A stretch of DNA of 64,000 nucleotides. Origin: Motiliproteus sp965230735. GTDB lineage: Bacteria; Pseudomonadota; Gammaproteobacteria; Pseudomonadales; Balneatricaceae. The first letter of the stretch is position 1; each line of letters begins with the position of its first letter. A model generated the notes under the pieces. It worked only from the letters and a program-made list of their open reading frames with translations, did no database searches and was not told the origin of the DNA. This document shows positions 44,807 to 52,407 of this stretch, in pieces. Location: NCBI RefSeq assembly GCF_965230735.1, contig NZ_OZ246016.1, positions 3,162,001-3,226,000 on the forward strand, in the 5' to 3' direction. Made by a program: the position numbers and the translations under genes.

Positions 44807-45874
44807 CTACGGCGATAGCTCACCCGCCCAGTCAGTACGGGTCCCTCGAAAACTCTGACGCCATTGCTGTGGCGAGACACCGACCCGCTGCTTAAACCGT
44901 TGCCGCATCGCTACCGTCGAACCGAATCCGGCCTGATCAGCAATCTGCTCAATCGCCAGATCACTGCTCTCCAACAACCGCTGACAGTACTGCAACCGTT
45001 CATTCAACAGCCAAGCATGCACGCTGCTACCGGTCAACTGACGAAAATGGCGGGTAAAGCTTCGGCGACTCATATGGGCTCGTTGGGCCAGGCTGTCGAG
45101 ACTGTGGGGCTGATCGAGGTGTCGGCGAACCCAGTCGAGCAGCTCACTGAGCCGAGAGCGTCGCGGTGCCTGCGGCAGCGGTTGTTCGATAAACTGCGCC
45201 TGACCGCCCTGCCGGTGGGGTTGCACCACCAGTCGACGTGCAACGCGGTTGGCCGATTCGGCACCGCACTGCTGCCGCAGTAACTGCAGACAGCAGTCGA
45301 TGCCAGCCGCTGTTCCGGCTGAGGTAACAACATCGTCATCGGCGAGATAGAGCACATCCGGCTGCAGCTTAACCGCGGGAAAGCGCCGGCGAAAATCATC
45401 GATATAGGCCCAGTGGGTGGTCGCCTGACGCCCATTCAATAGTCCGGCCGCCGCCAGCACGTAAGCTCCCAAACAAAGGCCGACGAGTCGGGCGCCACGC
45501 CGATGGGCGTCAACCAGCGCCTGCAACAACTTGGCCGGCGGGGCTTCGTTCGGATCGCGCCAGCTGGGAATAATGATCAGCTCCGCCTGCCGCAGCGCAG
45601 ACAACCCGGCCTCAACGGTAATCTGATAACCCGAACTGGTATTGAGTTGCGGGGCTTCCGCCGAGCAGACCTGGATCTGAAACCGATCAGCCGAATCCTG
45701 AGCCTCAGCAAACACCACCCCGGGCACAGCCAGGTGAAAGGCACTGATCCCCTCGAAAGCGACGACCACAACCCGTATCGGCCTTTGCCTGCATTCCAGT
45801 TGCAACCCATCTTTGCAGGGCAAAGAATCCGCCGACAAAGGACCTTGGAACTCGGAAATAGACGTCTCAGCCAT
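44807..45874 (-). CDS. GlxA-family AraC-type regulator with DJ-1/PfpI domain
   Basis: 355 residues: N-terminal DJ-1/PfpI-like domain (about 35-210: VVVVAFEGISAFHLAVPG, LIIIPSWRDPNE, LVGLCLGAYVLAAAGLLNGR with the Cys elbow) and C-terminal AraC double HTH (about 250-345: HSLDSLAQRAHMSRRSFTRHFRQLTGSS; IEQIADQAGFGSTVAMRQRF). Such regulators control amino-acid/betaine catabolism and related genes. It is divergent from a cysteine hydrolase, with direct repeats between them, so that gene is the likely target. Confidence 0.9.
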   Translation of the reverse strand: MAETSISEFQGPLSADSLPCKDGLQLECRQRPIRVVVVAFEGISAFHLAVPGVVFAEAQDSADRFQIQVCSAEAPQLNTSSGYQITVEAGLSALRQAELIIIPSWRDPNEAPPAKLLQALVDAHRRGARLVGLCLGAYVLAAAGLLNGRQATTHWAYIDDFRRRFPAVKLQPDVLYLADDDVVTSAGTAAGIDCCLQLLRQQCGAESANRVARRLVVQPHRQGGQAQFIEQPLPQAPRRSRLSELLDWVRRHLDQPHSLDSLAQRAHMSRRSFTRHFRQLTGSSVHAWLLNERLQYCQRLLESSDLAIEQIADQAGFGSTVAMRQRFKQRVGVSPQQWRQSFRGTRTDWAGELSP

Positions 45875-45908
45875 CGTTGGCTCCAGCTCGGCAATAAGTT
45901 ATTGCTCT

Positions 45909-45985
45909 GATCACAATTGGCCCAATTTAATCCATTACTGTTTTTTGGGCCACTGTCGATCAACCACTGATCCGATCACAATGGC
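45909..45985. promoter_or_regulatory. GATCACAAT(T)GGC direct repeats between the regulator and cysteine hydrolase
   Basis: GATCACAATTGGC at 45909 and GATCACAATGGC at 45974, same orientation, 65 bases apart, in the 154-base divergent intergenic region. AraC-family activators bind direct repeats, so these are candidate sites for the GlxA-type regulator. Confidence 0.45.
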
Positions 45986-46028
45986 AACCGATGAAATTGA
46001 TTAACCCCGTTCAAAAAGAGGATTGCCC

Positions 46029-46580
46029 ATGACGTTTCCCCCGAACAGCGCCCTGATCGTGATTGACGTTCAGAATGATTATTCTGACGAAGGCCAGTAT
46101 CCCCAGTGGCAAGCCGAAGAGACACGGCAGAAGATCGAGACGCTGATGCAACAGGCCCAGCAACGGGACCTCCCCATCATTCTGGTCCAACACCGGGCCG
46201 ACAATAGCCGGCAACCGGCCCCTTTCTTCAACCCTGACACCGTCGGCGTCGAGATTCATCCATCGATTATCGAGCGCGCCCCCGAGGCACCGATCGTGAT
46301 CAAGCAGCACGCCGACAGTTTTCTGAATACCACGCTGGAACAAGAACTGGCTAAGCTGGACACGCAAGCGCTGTTGATCTGCGGAATGATGACCCATAAC
46401 TGCGTTACCCACACCGCGATCTCAGCATCAGCCGCGAAGTACCAGGTCCGGTTCGTCTCCGACTGCTGCACCAGTGTCGATCCGATGGTACACGCCATCG
46501 CCCTGAATGCCCTGTCCGACCGGGTCGAACTGATCGAATCTGACCAGCTGTTCCCGGCCGTTCAATCCGGTGCTAACTAA
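46029..46580 (+). CDS. isochorismatase-like cysteine hydrolase
   Basis: 183-residue hydrolase of the isochorismatase/nicotinamidase fold. Catalytic triad visible: Asp in IVIDVQNDY, Lys in VIKQHADSF, Cys in CGMMTHNCVTHTA, with the preceding cis-peptide GMMT. The substrate (an amide or isochorismate-like compound) is not determined; Cys-hydrolases of this size often act as amidases. ATG at 46029 has AGAGGA. Divergent from the GlxA-type regulator, which probably controls it. Confidence 0.88.
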   Translation: MTFPPNSALIVIDVQNDYSDEGQYPQWQAEETRQKIETLMQQAQQRDLPIILVQHRADNSRQPAPFFNPDTVGVEIHPSIIERAPEAPIVIKQHADSFLNTTLEQELAKLDTQALLICGMMTHNCVTHTAISASAAKYQVRFVSDCCTSVDPMVHAIALNALSDRVELIESDQLFPAVQSGAN

Positions 46581-46591
46581 CAGGTTTAATC

Positions 46592-46621
46592 GGCTGCATT
46601 TGACATCCATCGGGTGCAGCC
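46592..46621. other. hairpin upstream of prephenate dehydratase
   Basis: GGCTGCA/TGCAGCC, seven-base perfect arms with a 16-base loop, directly after the hydrolase stop. A perfect TTGACA lies in the loop (46600) but no matching -10 is seen. No T-tract and no Phe-rich leader peptide, so attenuation is not supported. Confidence 0.35.
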
Positions 46622-46693
46622 AAATTGCTTCCCTGATACCATGGGCGCTTCATTTTTTGCCCGCCGACCGTGGGCTTCGCAGCAATCGAGACC

Positions 46694-47551
46694 ATGTACG
46701 AAGATATCATCGTCTATCAAGGCCGCCCCGGCGCCTATTCACACCTTTCGTGCCGTAAAGTTTTTCCCGAGATGGACGCGCAGGCCTGCGAATCTTTCGT
46801 TGAAGCGATGGAACGGGTCGAGCAGGGACAAGCCAAACTGGCGATGATCCCGCTGGAAAATTCCACCGCCGGCCGAGTCGAAGAGATCTACCGGCAGATG
46901 CCGAAAACCAAGCTGCATATCATCGGTGAGCATTTTGAACCGGTAAACCACTGCCTGCTGGGGCTTAAAGGCAGCAGGCTGGAAGAGATACGTCAGGCCG
47001 GTTCTCACCCCCAAGCACTGGCCCAATGTCAGGATCACCTCAAGTCGCTCAAAATCGAACCGGTGGCGATGTTCGATACCGCCGGTGCGGCGCTGGCCCT
47101 GAGCCAGCAGCAGGACAAGAGTCAGGCCGCCATCGCCTCGTCACTGGCGGCCGAACTTTACGGTTTGGACGTACTCAAAACCAACATGCAGGATGTCGAC
47201 GGCAACACGACCCGTTTCCTGATTCTGTCCAAAACCCGAAAGATGCCCGAATTTGTGCCAGGCAAACGCTATATCACTTCGATGATGTTCAAGACCCGCA
47301 ACATCCCGGCCGCGTTGTACAAATGCCTGGGCGGCTTTTCAACCAATAACGTCAACCTGGTCAAGCTGGAAAGCTACATGGCCGGTGGCACCCTGAAAGA
47401 TTGCAGCTTCCATCTCGACGTCGCAGCCCATCCGGATCAGCACTCGATGCAACTGGCACTGCAGGAGCTGGACTTTTTCGCCCTTGATATCCGCAACCTC
47501 GGGACTTACGAGGCTCACCCGTTCCGTACCGACCACGAGTTGATCGAATAA
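46694..47551 (+). CDS. pheA: prephenate dehydratase, stand-alone, ESYM-type ACT domain
   Basis: Converts prephenate to phenylpyruvate in phenylalanine synthesis. 285 residues, without a chorismate mutase domain. Catalytic part: YQGRPGAYSHLSCRKVFP, LAMIPLENSTAGRV, SHPQALAQC and the active-site DGNTTRFLIL. The ACT domain carries NIPAALYKCLGGFSTNNVN and ESYM where GALV and ESRP are usual in the Phe-binding site, and ends YEAHPFR. These features match the alphaproteobacterial type more than enteric or Pseudomonas PheA. Start at 46694 by homology. The stop overlaps the next ATG (TAATG), so the three genes to 48645 may form an operon. Confidence 0.9.
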   Translation: MYEDIIVYQGRPGAYSHLSCRKVFPEMDAQACESFVEAMERVEQGQAKLAMIPLENSTAGRVEEIYRQMPKTKLHIIGEHFEPVNHCLLGLKGSRLEEIRQAGSHPQALAQCQDHLKSLKIEPVAMFDTAGAALALSQQQDKSQAAIASSLAAELYGLDVLKTNMQDVDGNTTRFLILSKTRKMPEFVPGKRYITSMMFKTRNIPAALYKCLGGFSTNNVNLVKLESYMAGGTLKDCSFHLDVAAHPDQHSMQLALQELDFFALDIRNLGTYEAHPFRTDHELIE

Positions 47552-48033
47552 TGTTGGAAAAATTTACCGGCGAATCCCGGATGTGGATTCTGCTGATGGT
47601 AGCAACCGCACTGCTGGCGACCCTGCTGGTGCTCACTCAGGACTTACGCCAGGCTGAAGCCGGCAACCAACTGTTCTCGCCGCTGCCCTGCTCGAACGGT
47701 CAGTTGAAAACCGGCTGCATCGCCCAGCAAGGGGTCGATAAAGAGATTCGGTTTATCATCGATTCCGAGGTAGTCAGCAGCAGTGCTCCCCTCGACTACC
47801 GTGTCCAGCTCAAAGGCTTTGACGCCGATAAGGTTGAGATCGACCTGCAGGGTAAGGACATGTACATGGGAGAGCTGCGGATGAAACTTGAACGCGGTGA
47901 GGACGGATTCTACCGCGGACGGGGTCAGTTACCGGCCTGCACCACTGAGACCATGACCTGGCGGGCAACCGTCTGGATCGCTCAGTCGGGAGAAGATGCT
48001 ACCGGTAGCTGGTTTGACTTTGATGCCAAGTGA
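47551..48033 (+). CDS. membrane-anchored protein of unknown function next to SCO1
   Basis: 160 residues, not assigned to a named family. N-terminal signal-anchor (MWILLMVATALLATLLVL), then a periplasmic domain of predominantly beta character with Cys pairs (LPCSNGQLKTGC and LPACTTE). The ATG overlaps the pheA stop and it ends nine bases before the SCO1 gene, so coupling with SCO1 is tight. A role in copper delivery or cytochrome oxidase assembly is a context-based guess. The C-terminal WRATVWIA...FDFDAK resembles FixH-like domains only superficially. Confidence 0.75.
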   Translation: MLEKFTGESRMWILLMVATALLATLLVLTQDLRQAEAGNQLFSPLPCSNGQLKTGCIAQQGVDKEIRFIIDSEVVSSSAPLDYRVQLKGFDADKVEIDLQGKDMYMGELRMKLERGEDGFYRGRGQLPACTTETMTWRATVWIAQSGEDATGSWFDFDAK

Positions 48034-48042
48034 GGGAATAAC

Positions 48043-48645
48043 ATGGCTAATAAAATTAGTTCGATCGAACGTCTTGCACTGATCCTTTGTGGAATTCTGC
48101 TGGCCCTGAGCGTCGGCCTCTACCTTTACGGTCAGGCCTTGGGACCGACAGAGTCCAAGCAAAACAGCCTGGGAGGTGATTTCACCCTGCAGGGCCTGAA
48201 TGGACCGGTATCGCTATCAGACTTCAACGGTAAGGGCGTGGTACTGATGTTCGGCTACACCTCCTGCCCCGATATCTGCCCTACCGGACTGGCTAATCTG
48301 GGGGCGGCGATGAATCGCCTCAACGAAGAACAGCAGCAACAGGTGCAGCCGATCTTCGTCAGCGTCGATCCGGATCGCGATACCACCCAACGGTTGGACG
48401 ACTACACCCGTTATTTCTATCCCGGCGCGATCGGTATTACCGGTAGCAAAACCGAGATCGACGAAGTCGTTAAAGCCTATGGCGCCTTCTATCGCATGGT
48501 CGACATGCCTAATTCAGCGATGGCCTACAGCGTCGATCACTCGGCTCGAATCTACCTGATCGGCCGCGACGGTAAGCTCAACCGTCTGATCGATCACAAC
48601 GCCCCGGTGGCCGAACTCAGTACCGCCATCGAAGCACTGCTTTAA
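48043..48645 (+). CDS. SCO1/SenC-family copper chaperone-like protein
   Basis: 200 residues. N-terminal membrane anchor (LALILCGILLALSVGLYLYG), then a thioredoxin-fold domain facing the periplasm. Copper/redox motif CPDICP within GYTSCPDICPTGLANL, FVSVDPDRDT, and the conserved His in SVDHSARIYLI. SCO proteins metallate the CuA site of cytochrome c oxidase or act as thiol reductases. No oxidase genes are in the window. Translationally close to the preceding anchored protein. A GC hairpin follows at 48660. Confidence 0.92.
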   Translation: MANKISSIERLALILCGILLALSVGLYLYGQALGPTESKQNSLGGDFTLQGLNGPVSLSDFNGKGVVLMFGYTSCPDICPTGLANLGAAMNRLNEEQQQQVQPIFVSVDPDRDTTQRLDDYTRYFYPGAIGITGSKTEIDEVVKAYGAFYRMVDMPNSAMAYSVDHSARIYLIGRDGKLNRLIDHNAPVAELSTAIEALL

Positions 48646-48659
48646 CCCGATCCTGAACC

Positions 48660-48684
48660 GGCAGCATCGGTTCCTGATGCTGCC
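48660..48684 (+). terminator. hairpin after the SCO1 gene
   Basis: GGCAGCATC-GGTTCCT-GATGCTGCC: nine-base perfect arms 15 bases after the stop. No T-tract follows, so it is a hairpin of likely transcript-end function rather than a textbook terminator. Confidence 0.5.
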
Positions 48685-48815
48685 TACCCCAACGCCCCAA
48701 TCACCCGCAGCAGCCCCTGGCTCGACAAGATCCCTGTCGGCGAGTTGTTGATAAAGAGCTATTCTTTGTCCTAAGCATCCCGAGATTGCTGACCTGTATT
48801 CAAGGGGCATAGGGC

Positions 48816-49019
48816 ATGGAGACGACGGCGGATCAGGCTGAAACCAGCGACCAAATTGAGCAGCTGAAGAAGCTGTTGCTCGATGACATCCATTCCATGG
48901 TCAATTTTGCCCTAGAGTCCGGCATTCCCATTCCCAAAGAGCTGCGAAATGAGATCAGCCTGCTCCTAGAAAGCTGCCCAGCAAGTCATCAGGAAGGTTC
49001 CCATGAGCCACCCCAGTGA
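48816..49019 (+). CDS. small acidic helical protein, unknown function
   Basis: 67 residues, acidic, predicted helical in the middle (QIEQLKKLLLDDIHSMVNFA) with a disordered tail; no membrane segment, no recognised family. The ATG at 48816 follows GGGGCATAGGG, an acceptable ribosome-binding site. It overlaps the next gene by 17 bases, which supports it as a real, translationally coupled gene. Probably a partner of the membrane protein encoded next. Confidence 0.6.
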   Translation: METTADQAETSDQIEQLKKLLLDDIHSMVNFALESGIPIPKELRNEISLLLESCPASHQEGSHEPPQ

Positions 49020-49656
49020 GTTGAACCGCGCCCTTAAGGTTCACAGTGAGCTTTGTCGGCTGATCCGACCGGTCACCCCCGAGTCCATTCGGGCCAGCCG
49101 GGTGAAAGACAACCTGACGCTGCAAGGAATTATCCTGGCCGGACTGATCAGCTTTGTGCTCTTTATCCTGCCGCTGGCGGCTCAGGATATACCGAAATTC
49201 GTTCAAATCCTGGGGGCTGCCGGACTGGGTAGTACCTTCCATGCGCTCTATACCGCCAACAAATATCTGCACCGCTCCACCTTCAACCCCAAGTACAACC
49301 AGAAATACATCATCAACTTTGCCCTGGGCCTGTTCGCCGGCAGCATCCTGGGTATGTTCGGCACCGACCTGTTGGCTAATCGGCAGACAAGCTTTTTCCT
49401 GACCCCAAGTTTACTGGCGCTGGTGGGCGGCTTTTCCGCCGAGGCGGTTGCGCAGATTCTGCAGCGAATCGCAGATACCCTGGTAACCCTGATCAAAGGC
49501 TCATCCCGGGACAAGAACCAGGTCAAAACCGATAAAGCGATCGAACGGGCCAATGGGCATCTGGCCAGCAAGCTCCATCAGGCACTCGAGGGTGACGAAC
49601 AACAGATCCGACAGAACGTGGAGAAGCTGCTCAAGGAGTTGCTGGACCGGCGCTGA
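49003..49656 (+). CDS. four-helix membrane protein with cytoplasmic coiled tail, unknown function
   Basis: 217 residues. About 40 cytoplasmic residues, four hydrophobic segments (about 40-61, 66-86, 102-124, 130-152), then a charged, helical C-terminus (IERANGHLASKLHQALEG...EKLLKELLDRR). The segment LALVGGFSAEAVAQILQRIADTL is amphipathic. I do not recognise the family. Overlaps the small acidic gene and is convergent with the TrmO-like gene (3-base gap). Similar membrane/helical unknowns appear at 51973-54003. Confidence 0.75.
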   Translation: MSHPSELNRALKVHSELCRLIRPVTPESIRASRVKDNLTLQGIILAGLISFVLFILPLAAQDIPKFVQILGAAGLGSTFHALYTANKYLHRSTFNPKYNQKYIINFALGLFAGSILGMFGTDLLANRQTSFFLTPSLLALVGGFSAEAVAQILQRIADTLVTLIKGSSRDKNQVKTDKAIERANGHLASKLHQALEGDEQQIRQNVEKLLKELLDRR

Positions 49657-49659
49657 GAA

Positions 49660-50118
49660 TCAGTCTGTCGATATCTGATCTGTGCCTGGCTCGCATTCCC
49701 AAGCTCCGGTTTCTCGATAGATCGCCGGCTTGATATCCAGCAACGCAGTGCCATCCAGGCAATCCAACCCTCTGATCGTAAGAGAACCCTCCCCGATAGC
49801 GTCGATCGGCACAACGGCCGCGCCAATGGGATTCGGCCGAAACGGTGTTCTCATGGCGAACAGTCCCGATTCACTGGCCTGCGACATCCGCTTCCATCGG
49901 GGTGGACTTAAATCAGGTTCAACGACATCGCGTCTGTCCCCCAGCCAGTAGAGCACCAGAACCTTCTGCCCCACTCGAAGCCCCCGCAACTCCTCCCGGT
50001 ATTCAGGTTTGAGCTGCAGCGTACAAGCAGGACCCTCAACCTGGATATTGCGGGGACAGGCCTCGAGGGTTCGATAAGGTGTTCGAATCCGACCGATAAA
50101 TAGCAGCTGGGCTGACAT
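49660..50118 (-). CDS. short TrmO-like (UPF0066) protein
   Basis: 152 residues of the TrmO N-terminal beta-barrel family: FIGRIRTPYRTLEACPRN, FAMRTPFRPNPIGAAVVP and GLDCLDGTALLDIKPAIYR. It lacks the C-terminal domain of the trmO gene at 11042 and a segment around residues 55-80 is diverged (VLVLYWLGDRRD), so it may methylate a different substrate. Upstream AGGAG. It starts 16 bases after the EamA transporter stop on the same strand and probably shares the TetR-controlled transcript. In vivo target unknown. Confidence 0.85.
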   Translation of the reverse strand: MSAQLLFIGRIRTPYRTLEACPRNIQVEGPACTLQLKPEYREELRGLRVGQKVLVLYWLGDRRDVVEPDLSPPRWKRMSQASESGLFAMRTPFRPNPIGAAVVPIDAIGEGSLTIRGLDCLDGTALLDIKPAIYRETGAWECEPGTDQISTD

Positions 50119-50134
50119 GGGCTTCTCCTGTGCA

Positions 50135-51034
50135 TTAATTCACATCGGCTGATAACGGCTTCGACGTTTGAGCGGCATAGAGAAAAATCGTCAGCAGGAT
50201 GATGCTCCCGCCAACCAGACTAGCCAGTGGCGGTATCTCTCCGAAGAAGCCGAATGCCCACAGCGGGGCAAACACCGCCTCGATCATCAGAATCATGCCG
50301 ACCTCCGGGGCGGTGATATAGCGTGTGGCAACCTGCGACAACACCCGCCCAAAGGGTGCGGTAAACAGCCCCATCAACGCCATAATGAGCCAGGTTTGCA
50401 GACTGAACGACGACGGCGAAGCCAGCATGAACATCACCAGTGCCAGCAACAACCCGCCGACACCCACACTGGCCATGCGACTGACATGCTGATATTTGCG
50501 CAGCAGGGTCTGATTTAGCGCCACACAGGTAACCGCGCATACGGCCAGCAGATCACCGAACCAGTTTCCGCTCTGATAGGAGCCGGAGACCACAATACCA
50601 ATCCCGATCATTACGAAACCGATCGCAATCCAGGTCGCACGTTGGGTGACCTCACCCAGAAACAAGCGACTGAAGACCGCCGCCAGCGCAGGTGCGGCAC
50701 TGAGAATGACGAAGGTATTGGCGATCGAGGTGTTTTTAATACTCAGCACCAGCGCCGACGCACTGCCCAGCATCAGGATTCCCGAATAGATCACCGGCCG
50801 GCCACTCTCCTTCAGAGTCGCCAGCAAGCCTCGCTCATCACGAAACTGGATAAACAGTGGCATCGAGATCGCCGTAAAGAGCCCAAATAAAAAAGCGGTG
50901 TCGAAACCGCTGACACCGGAAAAGCGGATAAAGATCGGGTCGAAGCTCATCAGCAAGGCCCCGACAAGGGCGATCAGAATACCCGCCAGTCGCGGATTCA
51001 ACGGGCTTTTCAAGCGAGTGGTTTGCGTCTGCAT
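50135..51034 (-). CDS. EamA-family (DMT) transporter under TetR control
   Basis: 299 residues, ten predicted transmembrane helices with two EamA repeats (LAGILIALVGALLMSFDPIF ...; WIAIGFVMIGIGIVVSG). Drug/metabolite exporter superfamily; substrate unknown. ATG at 51034 follows GGAGAGCAG. The promoter (minus-strand -35 TTGACA at 51095-51090) lies beside a perfect operator palindrome, and a TetR gene is divergent, so expression is probably induced by a substrate of the pump. A TrmO-like gene follows 16 bases downstream. Confidence 0.9.
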   Translation of the reverse strand: MQTQTTRLKSPLNPRLAGILIALVGALLMSFDPIFIRFSGVSGFDTAFLFGLFTAISMPLFIQFRDERGLLATLKESGRPVIYSGILMLGSASALVLSIKNTSIANTFVILSAAPALAAVFSRLFLGEVTQRATWIAIGFVMIGIGIVVSGSYQSGNWFGDLLAVCAVTCVALNQTLLRKYQHVSRMASVGVGGLLLALVMFMLASPSSFSLQTWLIMALMGLFTAPFGRVLSQVATRYITAPEVGMILMIEAVFAPLWAFGFFGEIPPLASLVGGSIILLTIFLYAAQTSKPLSADVN

Positions 51035-51049
51035 ACTGCTCTCCAAATA

Positions 51050-51073
51050 AAATCATACTGATTGGTATGATTT
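51050..51073. promoter_or_regulatory. TetR operator 1
   Basis: AAATCATAC-TGATTG-GTATGATTT: nine-base perfect inverted repeat with a six-base spacer, placed 16 bases before the EamA start, over its probable -10/+1 region. The same ATCATAC/GTATGAT arms recur in operator 2. Confidence 0.85.
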
Positions 51074-51098
51074 ATCAGAGTTGCAAGCCTGTCAACAA

Positions 51099-51120
51099 AT
51101 TCATACCATTCAGTATGATT
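51099..51120. promoter_or_regulatory. TetR operator 2
   Basis: TCATAC-CATTCA-GTATGA core with outer A/T match (one mismatch in eight-base arms), same six-base spacer as operator 1. It lies 17 bases before the TetR GTG start, consistent with autorepression. Confidence 0.85.
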
Positions 51121-51136
51121 TTTTAGGTGGGCGATT

Positions 51137-51721
51137 GTGAGTAAAGTTGAGCAGAACAAGCAGCGGAAACGAGAGGCGATCCTGACAGCAGCCCAGCAAG
51201 TGTTCCTGTCCGAAGGCTATGTACTGGCCGGCATGGATCGGATCGCAGCCCAGGCTCAGGTCACCAAGCAGACGGTATACCGCTACTTCCCTTCCAAGAT
51301 CGAGCTCTTCAAAGCGACCTTGCTGAAAATAGGTCAGGAGAATGGGTTCGACTTTGCCGATCAACTGCAGCAATCGGACAGCCGACAGGCCCTTTACGAC
51401 TTTGCCAAAGGGTTTATCAAAGCTCACCTATCGGAGCAGCACCTGGCGACCTTTCGGTTGCTGGTCGCCGAGAGTGCTAAAGCTCCAGAACTGACCCGCA
51501 GCTTCTGTGATATCGGTCCTGACCACACCGCCGCTAAACTCAGTGAGTTCTTCCGTCAACGCTTAGAACTCAAAGATCCGGAAGCCAGTGTACAACTCTG
51601 GACTGCGATGCTGCTGGCCCAACGTGCCGGGGTGCTGATCGGCATGGATAAGCCCAGCGAAGAGCAGATTGAGCAACATGCTAAACGGGCAACCGATATG
51701 TTGCTGGCATCGATCGGATGA
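51137..51721 (+). CDS. TetR/AcrR-family repressor
   Basis: 194 residues. N-terminal HTH: KREAILTAAQQVFLSEGY, MDRIAAQAQVTKQTVYRYFPSK. The C-terminal ligand domain is AefR-like (LLVAESAKAPELTRSFCDIG). GTG start at 51137. Divergent from the EamA transporter, with two shared operators in the 102 bases between start codons; so it most likely represses both promoters until an effector binds. Confidence 0.93.
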   Translation: MSKVEQNKQRKREAILTAAQQVFLSEGYVLAGMDRIAAQAQVTKQTVYRYFPSKIELFKATLLKIGQENGFDFADQLQQSDSRQALYDFAKGFIKAHLSEQHLATFRLLVAESAKAPELTRSFCDIGPDHTAAKLSEFFRQRLELKDPEASVQLWTAMLLAQRAGVLIGMDKPSEEQIEQHAKRATDMLLASIG

Positions 51722-51972
51722 AATTCGAGTAACTCAAAGCCTGCCGGCAAGCTTCAACCTTGGCTAGATTCGGTCCGACTCTTCGACGGTCCGGCATTCA
51801 ATCCGGCCAACCCGACTACGCCGGTTCGGTGTAGACAAACGCGCAACTTTTCAGCCCTCTGCTAACCTACTAATGATTCAGTTATTTTTGATCACAGTCG
51901 CGATGTATTAGGTAAATTGTGTTGGCTAAGAAGTACGCATAATTTCATAACGCCTTTAGAGGAGTGTGAAAC

Positions 51973-52368
51973 ATGCAGATCGCTGAAGCCGTTAAAGGAG
52001 TGCAGGAGCTCGATACCGACGAGCTCGAAGATTTCGGTGCCCGCCTTTCCAAAGAGATTCCCGGCAAAACCCAAGCCCTGATCACCCGTTCACTGGTCGA
52101 GAACATGAATTCGTTGGAGAAGGCTCAGGTGGTCAAGGAAACCGCCGCTGAGCTCTCCGAAGAAGATAAAACCCAGATCGCCCAATCCCTTGGCTTGGCC
52201 TCTCCCACGGAAAGAACCCTCGATAAACTCTGGAAGATCGCCGCCGGCGCCTTTATCGAGAAACCCGAGACCCCCATCGCATCGGGCGATATCCTGCTGA
52301 GTATCTTTACCGCCTCGGTGGGATTTTTTGCCGGCCTGTTTTCACCCAACCCTTCGCAAAACGGATAG
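51973..52368 (+). CDS. helical protein with SPTxRTxxxLWKI motif, unknown function
   Basis: 131 residues. N-terminal 75 residues are charged and helical with no membrane segment; next comes LGLASPTERTLDKLWKIAAGAFIEKP, and a hydrophobic C-terminus (ILLSIFTASVGFFAGLF) that may anchor in a membrane. I do not recognise the family; the 'P-T-x-[KR]-T-x-x-x-[IL]-W-x-I' pattern before a hydrophobic segment is reminiscent of uncharacterised cyanobacterial membrane proteins, which is only an impression. Strong GAGGAG-type ribosome-binding site. First of three same-strand unknown genes. Confidence 0.7.
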   Translation: MQIAEAVKGVQELDTDELEDFGARLSKEIPGKTQALITRSLVENMNSLEKAQVVKETAAELSEEDKTQIAQSLGLASPTERTLDKLWKIAAGAFIEKPETPIASGDILLSIFTASVGFFAGLFSPNPSQNG

Positions 52369-52407
52369 GTACGCCGTCACCAGCAGCGTTCATCTAGGGA
52401 TAACCCA

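Noticed and set aside
46592..46693. Phenylalanine attenuator before the prephenate dehydratase
   Set aside because: There is a hairpin but no Phe-rich leader peptide, no alternative stem and no T-tract.
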